From Roseiarcus sp963764955 (lineage in GTDB: Bacteria; Pseudomonadota; Alphaproteobacteria; Rhizobiales; Beijerinckiaceae), in contig CAVXVE010000031.1 of the NCBI GenBank assembly GCA_963764955.1, positions 62,001 through 126,000 on the forward strand: a stretch of DNA of 64,000 bases. The letters are read 5' to 3'. Positions 34,171-43,828 of the stretch are shown here, piece by piece. Numbering within the stretch: the first letter of the stretch is position 1; every line of letters starts with the position of its first letter. Both the position numbers and the translations under genes were made by a program. The notes beneath the pieces were generated by a model. The model made no database searches. It was not told the origin of the DNA and was given only the letters and a program-made list of their open reading frames with translations.

Positions 34171-36885
34171 ATGGGCGCGGACATCAGCGTCGAAGCGGTC
34201 GCCGGCAAGCTGAACCGTATCGGCTACGAGTCGTTCATCCAGGGCTTGCGGCAAGCCAAGAGCGCCGGAAACCGCAACCTCGAGCTCGCCCATTGGATGC
34301 TCCACATCCTGCAGAAGGACCGGACGGATCTCGCGCTCACCGCCGATCATTTCAAGCTGAGCCGCGCCAAGCTCCTGGCCGACGCGACCGCGGTGGTCAA
34401 CGGATTCCGCAAGAACGAGACCGAGATGCCCGGCATCTCGAACCCTGTCGCCGACGCGCTCGACCGCGGCTGGCACTACGCGACGCTTCTGTTCGGCGAG
34501 ACGCAAATCCGCACCGGCCATCTCCTCGTCGCGATCCTGAAGTCCGTCGAGTTGAGACGCGCGCTGATCGGCGTCTCGCAGGAATTCGCCAAGATTCCGG
34601 TCGACGAGGTCGCCGTCGGCCAGGGCGCGATCTGGGCAGGCTCCGACGAAGGCAACCTGCGCCCGATGGACGGCTCGGGCGTCGCGGCGGCGGGCGCGGA
34701 AGGCTCGACCGCCGCGCCTGGCGCCAAAGGGCACGACTGCGCTCGATCGCTTCAGCCAGGATCTCACGGCCAAGGCGAAGGCCGGCGAGATGGACCCGAT
34801 CCTTGGCCGCGACGACGAGATCCGCCAGATCGTCGACGTTCTGATGCGCCGGCGGCAGAACAATCCGATCCTGACCGGCGAGGCGGGCGTCGGCAAGACC
34901 GCGGTCGTCGAAGGCTTCGCGCAGCGCATCGCGTCGGGCGACGTTCCGCCGCCGCTGCACGGCGTCAAGCTTTGCGTTCTCGACGTCGGCCTCATGCAGG
35001 CGGGCGCGTCGATGAAGGGCGAGTTCGAGCAGCGCTTGCGCTCGGTGATCGACGAGGTGCAGTCGTCGCCGACGCCGATCATTCTGTTCATCGACGAAGC
35101 GCATACGCTGATCGGCGCCGGGGGGCAGGCGGGCACGGGCGATGCGGCCAACCTCTTGAAGCCGGCGCTGGCGCGCGGGACGTTGCGCACCATCGCCGCG
35201 ACCACCTGGTCCGAGTACCGGCAATATATCGAGAAGGACCCGGCGCTGACCCGGCGCTTCCAGCCGATCATGGTCGACGAGCCGGATGTCGCGACCGCGG
35301 CCATCATGCTGCGCGGGCTCGTCGGGCCGATGGAGAAGCACCACAAGGTGCGCGTCACCGACGAGGCGATCGTCGCCGCGGTCAATTTGTCGAACCGCTA
35401 TATCCCGGCGCGGCAATTGCCCGACAAGGCGGTGAGCCTGCTCGATACGGCCTGCGCGCGCGTCGCGATCAGCCAGAACGCCAAGCCCGCGGCGGTCGAG
35501 GACGCGGAGGTCGAGATCGCCGCGCTCGAAGCGAGAAAGAGTCGCTCGCACGCGAGCGCGACCTCGGCGAGGCCCGAGAGGAGCGCATCGCCGAGATCGA
35601 CGCGAAGCTCGCGGGCACCGCATGAGAAACTGGCCGCGCTGAAAGCGGACTGGGGACGCGAGCGCGCGCTGGTCGAGGAAGTGCTCGCCCTGCGTGAGAC
35701 AATCGCGAAGGCGTCTGCGTCCGCGCAGGCGCCGCCGGCCGCTGCGGAGAAAGCGCCGCCGGCCGCCGCGACGGCCCCGGCCGAGAAGGCGCCGACGCCG
35801 GCCCCGGACAGCGAAAAGCTCTGCGCGCCAAGGTGGGCGAACTCGGCGCGATCGACCCGGAAAAGCGGATGATCTACGCCCATGTCGACGAGCAGGCGGT
35901 CGCCTCGGTCGTGTCCGACTGGACCGGAATACCGGTCGGCAAGATGGTCGCCGACGAGGTCGAGACGGTGCTCAACCTCGCCGACATCCTGAACCGGCGC
36001 ATCGTCGGGCAGAGCCACGGCCTTCAGATGATCGCCAAGCGCATCGAGACCAATCGCGCCGGACTCGACAATCCGATGAAGCCGATCGGCGTCTTCATGC
36101 TGTGCGGTCCCTCCGGCGTCGGCAAGACGGAGACGGCGCTCGCGCTCGCCGAAACGCTCTACGGCGGCGAGCAGAACATCATCACGATCAACATGTCCGA
36201 GTTCCAGGAGGCGCACACCGTCTCGACGCTCAAGGGCGCGCCGCCAGGCTATGTCGGCTACGGCGAAGGCGGTCGGCTGACCGAAGCGGTGCGGCGGCGG
36301 CCCTACAGCGTCGTCCTGCTCGACGAGATCGAGAAGGCCCATCCCGACGTGCACGAGGTCTTCTTCCAGGTGTTCGACAAGGGGGTGATGGAGGACGGCA
36401 CGGGCCGCCGCATCGACTTCAAGAACACGCTGATCCTGCTCACCACCAACGTCGGCACCGACGTCATCATGCGCGCCGCGGCCGCCGAAGCGCGGCCCGA
36501 GCCCGAGGCGCTCGCCGCCCAGTTGCGTCCGGCCCTGCTCGAAGTGTTCCCGCCCGCGCTCCTCGGGCGCATCGTCACGATCCCCTATTATCCGCTGTCG
36601 GGGGAGATGCTCGCCGGCATCGTGCGCCTGCAACTCGACCGCATCGGCAGGCGGATCGAGGAGAACCATCGGGCGAAATTCGTCGCCGATCCGAGCGCCA
36701 TCGATCACATCGTGTCGCTGTGCAACGATCCGGATTCCGGCGGACGCGTGATCGACAACATCATCACCAACACGATCCTGCCGGCGCTGTCGCGCGAGAT
36801 CCTCAAGCGCTCGCTAGCGCGCGAGGAGATACACGAAGCCAAGGTCTCGGCCGCGGACGGCGCGTTCGTGTACGAGGTGAACTGA
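34171..36885 (+). CDS. tssH: T6SS sheath-recycling AAA+ ATPase TssH (ClpV), broken by several indels
   Basis: All parts of ClpV are present but in shifting frames: N-domain (LVGKLNRIGYESFIQ-like, YESFIQGLRQAKSAGNRNLELAHWMLHIL), AAA-1 with GEAGVGKTA and ILFIDEAHTLIG, the middle coiled coil ESLARERDLGEAREERIAEIDAKL, and AAA-2 with GPSGVGKTE and VLLDEIEKAHPDV. Frame changes fall near 34730 (GGG for GG), 35538 (one G missing before GAGTC), 35620 and 35830 (CTCTG for CTG). Corrected, the product is about 904 residues, the usual ClpV size. Four breaks in one conserved essential T6SS gene, all with intact motifs, point to sequence errors. TssH disassembles contracted sheaths. Confidence 0.88.
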
Positions 36886-36919
36886 ACGGAGCGGCGCATG
36901 GCCAATCGATTTCGAGCAG

Positions 36920-37177
36920 GTGGACGAGGTCGTCGGCGACGCGGTGACCATCGTTCTTTCTCAAGGCGCCGACGGACAGTGGGCGACGGTCGTCTGTCCC
37001 AAAAGCGCGCATGAATCGCTGGTCGCGGATCGGGTCACCGAGCGGATGGCGCCCAAGGACGCCCTTTCCGGCGCCGTCAGGCTTGCGAATCAGCTCAAGA
37101 TCGCGATCGTCGTCCAGGATCCGGACGGCGTCTGGAAAAAGGAATGGGGCGAACTCTACCGAGATGAAGGCGAGTGA
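36920..37177 (+). CDS. Small hypothetical protein after tssH
   Basis: 85 residues from a GTG at 36920 (VDEVVGDAVTIVLSQGADGQWATVVCPKSAHESLVADRVTERM...). No family recognised. The same frame extends upstream as PIDFEQ, and an ATG at 36898 lies one frame off, so the real protein may start there with an indel between (MA-PIDFEQVDEVVGD). It is acidic, soluble and without signal peptide. Its position 35 bases after tssH suggests a T6SS accessory role, but nothing in the sequence shows one. Confidence 0.6.
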   Translation: MDEVVGDAVTIVLSQGADGQWATVVCPKSAHESLVADRVTERMAPKDALSGAVRLANQLKIAIVVQDPDGVWKKEWGELYRDEGE

Positions 37178-37231
37178 TGGCCGCAAGGATCGCCGCGCTA
37201 TCGGACGGTCGGGATCGTTCGTCGGGGCCTA

Positions 37232-37440
37232 TCGCATTTTGGTCGGTTCTATGGCGTCAGCGCACCCGCCCCCTCTTGTGGGGGCGGGCAAGCCCGTCCG
37301 AGGGACGGGCGTCTCCCGAACGCCCTAGGGGCGGGGGGTCGCGAGATCCGAGAAGATTGTGGGACGCACTGCGGCTCCCTTGTCGGATAGGATGGCGCGA
37401 CCCCCTCCTCTATCGTTCCCCACAAGGGGGAGGCAGCGCG
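37232..37440 (-). repeat. Interspersed intergenic repeat, copy B (inverted relative to copy A)
   Basis: About 200 bases with palindromic ends built on CCCCCTCTTGTGGGGGCGGG and CCCCACAAGGGGGAGG. Read on the minus strand it aligns with 50095-50260: shared are CCCCCTTGTGGGG, GGGGTCGCG, CGACAAGGGAG-type, GACCCCCC, TGCCCGCCCCCACAAGAGGG and GCGCT(A/G)ACGCCAT. Copy B has an extra self-complementary insert of about 36 bases (37290-37328). No coding potential. It fills the gap between the small protein and the DUF1036 gene. Confidence 0.7.
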
Positions 37441-37481
37441 GCGGCGCAATAACTCGAAAGCTGAAGGGTCGACTGTTCGAT

Positions 37482-37883
37482 TTGCGCCCTTCCCTGGCCT
37501 TCGCCCTGCTTGCGATCTTCACCATGCCCGCGCGCGCCGACTTCCGCGTCTGCAACAAGACGCATGCGCTCATCAATATCGCGGTCGGGACGGACGCCGG
37601 CGAGGTCTTCAAGACGGAGGGCTGGTGGGTCGCGACGCCCGGCTCCTGCGCCACCCCCATTCGCGGCCCCCTGAAGAGCCGCTTCGTCTATCTCTACGCG
37701 ACGGACATCGACGGGGTGGACCTCCTGACCGGCACCGCGACCATGTGCATCGACCGCGGCAAGTTCACGGCCTTCGGCGCGGACAATTGCTGGCGGCGCG
37801 GCCTGCAGGCGGTCACTTTCGCCGAGATCGACACGCTCGATTCGTCCGACTGGACGACGTTCCTCACCGACCCCCGGAAGTGA
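37482..37883 (+). CDS. Secreted DUF1036 protein
   Basis: The TTG at 37482 is chosen because it begins a clean signal peptide (RPSLAFALLAIFTMPARA) and avoids translating the upstream repeat; the frame is open to 37359. The mature part starts ADFRVCNKTHALINIAVGTDAG and continues GWWVATPGSCATPI...SRFVYLYATDIDG and CIDRGKFTAFGADNCWRRG, typical of DUF1036, small exported Cys-containing proteins common in alphaproteobacteria. Function unknown. It lies convergent with tssA, three bases from its end, inside the T6SS locus, though DUF1036 genes also occur elsewhere. Confidence 0.8.
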   Translation: MRPSLAFALLAIFTMPARADFRVCNKTHALINIAVGTDAGEVFKTEGWWVATPGSCATPIRGPLKSRFVYLYATDIDGVDLLTGTATMCIDRGKFTAFGADNCWRRGLQAVTFAEIDTLDSSDWTTFLTDPRK

Positions 37884-37886
37884 GCA

Positions 37887-39423
37887 TCACTTGCCCTTCT
37901 TCAACGACGCGATCGCCTCCTCCGACAGGACGTCCTGCAGCAGGCTCAGGAAGTCGCGCGTCGCCAGATTTCGCGCGCGATCGAGCAGATAGGGGACGGG
38001 GCTCGACGGCTCCGCCCTTTGCATGTGGGCCGAGACCGCGTCGATGAGGGCGAGCGCCGCGGCGCGGGACGCCGCCGGCTCCGCTGGCGAGCCTTCGATG
38101 GGCGCGGTCGGCGTGGTCGACAGACTCTTCACCGGCACCGTGAAGGCGCCGTCCGGGCCGACGAAGACCCGCGCGGCGTCGGCGTGCGGCGGCGCCAGCA
38201 GTTTCATCACCTCGTACAGGTTCTTGCCCAGCGTTTCGCGCGCCTGCCGGATCAGGAGCAGCGCCGGGCTGGTCGGCTCGGAGGCGGCGAAATAGCCGAA
38301 CGCGGCGGCAAGCGCCGCATCGACCTCGGCGCGCGAAGCAAAAGCCGCCGGCGCCGCGGCGGCCGTGTCCGGAGCGGCGGCGTCCTCGGCTGCCCCGAGG
38401 CGCCTCGGGCGGCGGCGCGAGCGAGGGGTCGCGCCTGACAAGCGGGGTGCGCAGGAATTCCGCCATCTCAGCCACAAGTTTGGCGAGCTTCGGCAGTTCG
38501 ACGCCGTTCTCGAAGCCGACATGTTGGGTGGTGGCCGTCCTGATCGACTGGATCGAAGCGCCGAGGTTCTTGAACGTCTCGGCGACGCTGGCGAGCTTTC
38601 CGATCTCGACGTCGCTGAGCACCCGCGCGATCGCGTTCGGAGCCATGAACTGTTCCGGCTCCGTCGTCTGCTTCTCGCCTTTCAGGTTATAGAGCGTGAC
38701 CGAGCGCGGCTGGACCGCGCCCGTCGCCAGGAGCTGGTCGCGATAGGCAAGCACGCCCTCGCGGTTGGTGTCGAGCAGCGGCGCGTATTGCAGCGGCAGG
38801 AGGACGACGGCGTTGTCCTCGAGCGTCATCAGCTGGGCGATGCGCCCCGAAGCGTCGTCGCCCTCGGGCCTCGGATTGACGGCCTCCCAATGCTCGCTGA
38901 CGAGCCAGGCGATATTTCCGAGCCGCCGCGCGAAGCCGGCGATATCGCGATTGAGGATCGAGAGCTTGGCCATGAGCGCGAGCAGGCGGACGTCGAGCGT
39001 GCGCTTGAGCAGGGCTTCCGCCGTCTGCAGCGCCGCCGGAAAATCGATCGAGGCGCGATTGAAGGCGTAATAGCTGGCGGGAAGCAGCCCTTCCGTGGCG
39101 GCGACGAAATTCATGAACTCCGCGTCGCCCTCAAGATCGAGGTCAGGCCCGCACGGATCGGTCTCCGAGACGACCGGCAGCGCGAAGGGATTGGGCGCCG
39201 AACCGGGCGGGGGCGCAGCCTCGGGCGCCGCCTCCGCCGGCGCGGCGGGCGCGGGCTCGAGCGCAGGCTCCGGGGCCGGAGGCTCGACCGGCGCAGCGGC
39301 TTCGTCAGCGGGCGAGAAACCGGCCGCCGTCTCGGCCTCGGCCGGGTTGACGGCTTCGGCTATCGGGGGCGGGGCGTTGGCCACGGAGGCGGCCGGCGCG
39401 TCGGGAGGAGAAAGGTCATTCAT
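37887..39423 (-). CDS. tssA: T6SS cap/baseplate protein TssA (ImpA), apparent frameshift
   Basis: The N-terminus carries an Ala/Pro/Glu-rich stretch of about 100 residues, then the ImpA_N domain (NPFALPVVSETDPCGPDLDLEGDAEFMNF, AKLSILNRDIAGFARRL, RPEGDDASGRIAQLMTLEDNA). Near 38395 the frame changes within a proline/arginine-rich linker (a GGGG run; one G removed joins it as PRAAEDAAAP). It continues with ASEPTSPALLLIRQARETLGKNLYEVMKLLAPP and ends RDFLSLLQDVLSEEAIASLKKGK. Corrected length is 511 residues. TssA primes and caps sheath polymerisation. It lies convergent with the DUF1036 gene. Confidence 0.87.
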
Positions 39424-39519
39424 CGCCGCTTGTCCTGCGAGGGGAGAGGCTTTGGCTCAAAAATGATATGCGATCCTTGGATTGCGACAACAAGCAGGGC
39501 GTCGGGCGAGCGCCGTCAT

Positions 39520-40229
39520 TCAAGTCGCGTCGCCGAGGGCGACCGCATTGCCGCCCGAGAACGCCCCGGTCAGCATGTCGGCGAAGCGGGTCGGGGGCGG
39601 AAGGCCGACCTCGGACAAGGCGAGCGAAGGAAAACCTTCGCCGCCGATCGTCCACCAGAAGGTTTGCGACGCAAAGGCGCGCCGGCGCCCGAAGCAGCGG
39701 GCGGCGAGAAAGGCCGCGGAAACCTCGCCGCCGACGTCGCGGGCGAGGACCGCGCCGTCGGCCAGTTCCTCCAGGCCCTTGTCCCTTGTTGTCAGAGGCT
39801 GAAGCGCCGGCGAGGGCAGCGCCGAGACTCTGCTCCGGCGATCCGCTCCAACGTCGCTTCCGGTTCGAGCGCCTCGAGAAGGACGGCCTCGGCCGCCTCG
39901 AACCAGGCGTCGTTCTGCTCGAGTTCCGGCGGCGGAAGCGCGGCGTCGCCCTCGCCGACGAAAATGGCGAGGGGAAACGATCGGCCGACGCCATCGACCG
40001 AGGGCATGAACGCGCCGATCATCGCCTCGCCGCAAAAGTCCGCTCCGAGCCAGTAGCGCCAGATCGGAGCGCGGTTGTAGGTTTCAATCCACCCGGCGTT
40101 CAGCATCTGCTTCGACGTCGCGACGCTCGCCTGAAGCCACGGCTCCCAGACCTCGAGGAAACGTCGCGACGCGTTGGCGCCGATGAAATCGCGCTTGGCG
40201 GGCAACTTTCCGAAGAGTCCTGCGGCCAT
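39520..40229 (-). CDS. tagF: T6SS-associated protein TagF (ImpM), apparent frameshift
   Basis: Start ATG 40229 (MAAGLFGKLPAKRDFIGANASRRFLEVWEPWLQ), a classic TagF N-terminus, followed by WRYWLGADFCGEAMIGAFMPSVDGVGRSFPLAIF. The frame breaks near 39828 and resumes as SALPSPALQPLTTRDKGLEELADG to FWWTIGGEGFPS and a stop at 39520. On the plus strand GAGACTC at 39824 may be a GA-duplicated GACTC; removing two bases gives 235 residues. TagF is a post-translational negative regulator of T6SS in Pseudomonas and is often near TssM, as here. The gap 39424-39519 before tssA holds nothing notable. Confidence 0.85.
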
Positions 40230-40234
40230 GACGA

Positions 40235-43200
40235 TCAGAGACCGTTCGGGCACTTGAACTGCCTGAGCGCCGGCATGCTCAAGGGATTGATCAGCGAAGA
40301 CGAGGTGAACTGATAGGAGACCTCGCGCCCGAACACGACGAAGCTGACCTTGAGCGCGTTGCCGCTCTGAATCGACGAGCCGGCGTCGATGAGCCGGAAC
40401 AGCGCCCATGCTCCGGTGCGCTCGAGCTTGGACTGGCGGTCGGGCATGTCTGGCGCCATCACGATCGAGGCCGCGCCCGCCCCGGCGCCCGGCCATTGCA
40501 GCGTTGCGGGCGGATTCTCGGCCCCCTGCTGCGCGACGACATTCGCGCCGTTGATCGTGAGCGTCGCGGTCTGGGCGTCGCTGCTCAGCGTCAGCGGCTT
40601 CACTTCGAAGCCGAGATTGGGCGTTGTTCCGCCGGTCGGGAAGAACGCGTCCCGGATCTCGGCCGCCTGCTGGAATTGCCGCAATGTCGTGTCGGAGAGC
40701 TTGCGCCCGAGATTCGCGCTGGGCTGCCAGACCCATTTCTTTCCCTTTCTGTTGACGAGCGGGTCGAGGTTGGCGGCGTAGAACTTGTCGATGACGCCAT
40801 TCGGCGCGAACAGCTTGGCGAAATCCGCCATCGGCGTGTCCCGGTCGCTCTTCGCGAAGGGATAACGGTTGGCGGTAATCTGCTGGCAGATTCCTGTCAC
40901 GTCCTGAGCCATTGCGTCGGCGATCTGGGCGATGGAGCTCGCGTTTGCGTCGCCGGCGGCGTCCTTGGCGACTTTGTCGATCATGCCGGCGAGCGGCTGG
41001 GGCAGGCGCGTGGCGTTGGCTCTGAGGCTCGCCACCTGCACTTGCGCCTGGTCCAGCGCCTGCCTGGCCTGAGCCGGATTTTCCGCCGCCAGGACGAGCT
41101 GGCGGTAGAGCTCGTTCAGGTTGGCGAGCAATTGATCGATCGGCCGGGATCCGGCCGGCCCGTCGACCAGGATCTGGATCGGCTTGAAATAGGCCTCGAT
41201 CGAGGCGCCGGGCGTCTCGGGCGGCGGATCGCCGGCCTTGCGCTGCGACTTCATCGCAAGGTCGAGGGCCTCCTTGCCGACCGAGCCCAGCCGATTGCCC
41301 GCGGCGGCGATAGCCGCCTGTTTCGCCTGATCCGCGCCTGGGCCGCCCTGCGCCGGCGGGGTTGGCCGCTCGCGGGTCAACGCGGTCTCGTCGCGAATGG
41401 ATTCGAAGATCAGACGAATGGGCGAGGTCGGCGCCGAGGCGGCGCTCAGCTTGAGATATTTCGGCTTGTCGTTCAGCAGGGGTTTCAGTTGAAGGTTGTT
41501 GATCGCCGACGTCCAGGCGGCGATGAAATCGCGGCTGTAAAGCTCGAGGATGCCGGGGAAGAGACTGGCGTATTGCTGCTGCACCGCGTTCTGGTCGCCG
41601 GACGCGCCGAGCACCCAGTTGTCCTTCTCGAGCTTGTCGCGGATCGTCTGCAGATGCGCGAGCAGCCCGGCGTAGAAGCCTTCGTAGGTGAAGAAGCCGG
41701 GGACCCTCACGGTGTCGAGGTTCGCGCCGTTGGCCGCCTCGAACACCAGCGCCATGTCCGGTCCGCCGCGCTGCGAGGCGATCCAGTCCTCGACCGCCGC
41801 GTTATGCGCCTCCGACTTCAAAAGCGTGTAGGCGCGCTCGGCCACGCGCATGCGCGCGAGCGTCGCCTGCGCCTGCTCGACCAGCGGGCCGTTGAGCGAC
41901 ACCTTCCGCTCCCGCCCGTCATCCATGTCGAGCATGGCCTCGAGATGCTTGCGAAGCAGCGCCCGTCCCTCCGCGTTCGGCGCGCCCGGGAACTCGCGTT
42001 CCTCCCAGTCCCGCGTAAACCAGGCCAGGATCAGATTATTGTCCACCTGCGGCGCCTTGCCTCCGAGCATGAGGTAGACCTTGAGCGCCTCATAGACGAA
42101 GGCCGGATCGTCGATATTCTTCTGGATCTGCTGCTCAAGCGACAGGATGAGCCGCGGCCGCATCAGCCGTTCGAGGGCCTGCCGGTACAAATCGTCGGAC
42201 GCGTCCTGAAGACGCGGGCGCTGGCTGAGGCCGAAGGTCTGTTCGAGCGGGGTTGAGTTGTTACGCTTGGCGTAGCCGGCCGGCAGGTCCGGCAGAGAGC
42301 CGATCAGCTCATAAATGGGCAAAAGATTCGGATCGGTGACCGAATTCTGCTTGATGAAGGGTCCGGCGATCGATGCGTAATCGTTGACGCCCTGCTCGGT
42401 CGCGGCGATGAGCGCGGCGTTGCGCGTGTAGCTCATCCACCACAAGCCGAGCACGCCCGCGGTCGCGAGGCCGATCAAGGCGAACGCCGCGGCCCTGAGC
42501 GCGAGCGACCTGCGCACGGCGGCGATGTTGGTCGAAACCCATCCGGCCTCGGCGAAGATCACCTTCGCCATGAGGTCGTGCAGGAAGAAGCTTTTGCCGG
42601 CGCCCGAAAATCCCACGGCGCCGAGGCTCTGGACGCCGTAGCTCTTCTGCAGGGCGCCGATGACGGCGTCGAAGGGGGTCCCCTCCTGCGTGCCCGAGGT
42701 GAAATAGAAGCCGCGCAGGACTGCGGTCGTCTGGTAGCGCGTGGGCTCGAAGATGCGATTGAGGAAGTCGGCGATCGGCTTTCGGATGGCGCCGAGCTGC
42801 GCCGGAAAGCCGAACAGGATCGCCCGCGATCTGAGGTCGGGCTCCTCCTGCAGCCGTTCGGGCATCCTCTCCGAGACGCGCTGAATGAGGAGGTCGATCT
42901 CCTCGGAGACCTTGCCGACGTTGTTGGCCTTCTTGTCGGAGGTCTGGAACGTGGCGCCCCAGACAGCCTGCCGCTTCGCCTCGTCGAGATCGGCGAAATA
43001 CTGGGTGAAGCCCTCGACCAGGTCCATTTTGGTGAAGACCGCATAGACCGGGAAGTCGACCTTCAGCTCCTCGTGCAGTTCGTCGAGGCGCCTGCGGATC
43101 GCGTCGGCGTGCGCCGCGACCTCCTTCTGCGGCAGGTTGAGAACGTCGGCGATGCTGATCGCGACGATCACGCCGTTGATCGGCTGCCGGGGGCGGTTGC

Positions 43201-43795
43201 GGCCCAGCATGTCGAGAAAGGCGAGCCAGCTGCGGCGATCGGCCTTGGCGTCGGAATCCTGGGTGGTGTAACGGCCGGCGGTGTCGATCAGCACCGCTTC
43301 GTCGGTGAACCACCAGTCGCAATAGCGCGTGCCCCCGACGCCCTGGATCGCGGTCGCGGCGTTGTCCCCGGCAAGCGGAAACTTGAGGCCTGAATTCACC
43401 AGCGCCGTCGTCTTGCCGGCGCCGGGCGGCCCGATGATGAGGTACCAGGGAAGGTCGTAAAGGGCTCGCGCGCTCGACTTGCCCGTCCGCTTGAGGACCG
43501 AAAGAGCGTCCTCCATCTTCTGCTTCAGGACCGGCGCGTCGCTGTCTTCGGCCGGCGTCTCGGTCATCGCCTCGGCGATCTTGGCCGCGGCCCGGCGTCG
43601 GGAAACGATGCGCCAGGCGATGGCGCCGGCGACCGCGAGGAGGATCACGGCGATGATGAGCAGCCGGACGAGCGCGCTCTCGAACGGCTCGGCGTCGCCG
43701 ATCGAGACGAGCGGCCCCGCGAGCCACACGACGGCTGCGAGGATGATCGCCCCGAGAATGCTGAGCCCGATCCAGAGCCAGGCCATCACGGTCAT
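40235..43795 (-). CDS. tssM: T6SS membrane-complex protein TssM (IcmF/VasK)
   Basis: 1186 residues. Two N-terminal transmembrane helices (WLWIGLSILGAIILAAVVWLAG and VRLLIIAVILLAVAGAIAWRI) precede a GTPase-like cytoplasmic domain with an intact Walker A (GPPGAGKTTAL) and DTAGRYTTQD. A third helix (AAAFALIGLATAGVLGLWW) leads to the periplasmic IcmF domains and the C-terminal DUF1215 type region (ALKVSFVVFGREVSYQFTSSS). TssM with TssL spans the envelope and docks the baseplate. No TssJ lipoprotein is encoded, as usual in alphaproteobacteria. Intact despite its length. Confidence 0.95.
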   Translation of the reverse strand: MTVMAWLWIGLSILGAIILAAVVWLAGPLVSIGDAEPFESALVRLLIIAVILLAVAGAIAWRIVSRRRAAAKIAEAMTETPAEDSDAPVLKQKMEDALSVLKRTGKSSARALYDLPWYLIIGPPGAGKTTALVNSGLKFPLAGDNAATAIQGVGGTRYCDWWFTDEAVLIDTAGRYTTQDSDAKADRRSWLAFLDMLGRNRPRQPINGVIVAISIADVLNLPQKEVAAHADAIRRRLDELHEELKVDFPVYAVFTKMDLVEGFTQYFADLDEAKRQAVWGATFQTSDKKANNVGKVSEEIDLLIQRVSERMPERLQEEPDLRSRAILFGFPAQLGAIRKPIADFLNRIFEPTRYQTTAVLRGFYFTSGTQEGTPFDAVIGALQKSYGVQSLGAVGFSGAGKSFFLHDLMAKVIFAEAGWVSTNIAAVRRSLALRAAAFALIGLATAGVLGLWWMSYTRNAALIAATEQGVNDYASIAGPFIKQNSVTDPNLLPIYELIGSLPDLPAGYAKRNNSTPLEQTFGLSQRPRLQDASDDLYRQALERLMRPRLILSLEQQIQKNIDDPAFVYEALKVYLMLGGKAPQVDNNLILAWFTRDWEEREFPGAPNAEGRALLRKHLEAMLDMDDGRERKVSLNGPLVEQAQATLARMRVAERAYTLLKSEAHNAAVEDWIASQRGGPDMALVFEAANGANLDTVRVPGFFTYEGFYAGLLAHLQTIRDKLEKDNWVLGASGDQNAVQQQYASLFPGILELYSRDFIAAWTSAINNLQLKPLLNDKPKYLKLSAASAPTSPIRLIFESIRDETALTRERPTPPAQGGPGADQAKQAAIAAAGNRLGSVGKEALDLAMKSQRKAGDPPPETPGASIEAYFKPIQILVDGPAGSRPIDQLLANLNELYRQLVLAAENPAQARQALDQAQVQVASLRANATRLPQPLAGMIDKVAKDAAGDANASSIAQIADAMAQDVTGICQQITANRYPFAKSDRDTPMADFAKLFAPNGVIDKFYAANLDPLVNRKGKKWVWQPSANLGRKLSDTTLRQFQQAAEIRDAFFPTGGTTPNLGFEVKPLTLSSDAQTATLTINGANVVAQQGAENPPATLQWPGAGAGAASIVMAPDMPDRQSKLERTGAWALFRLIDAGSSIQSGNALKVSFVVFGREVSYQFTSSSLINPLSMPALRQFKCPNGL

Positions 43796-43828
43796 TGAGA
43801 GCGTTCTCCTCCCCGCAACGAACCCATC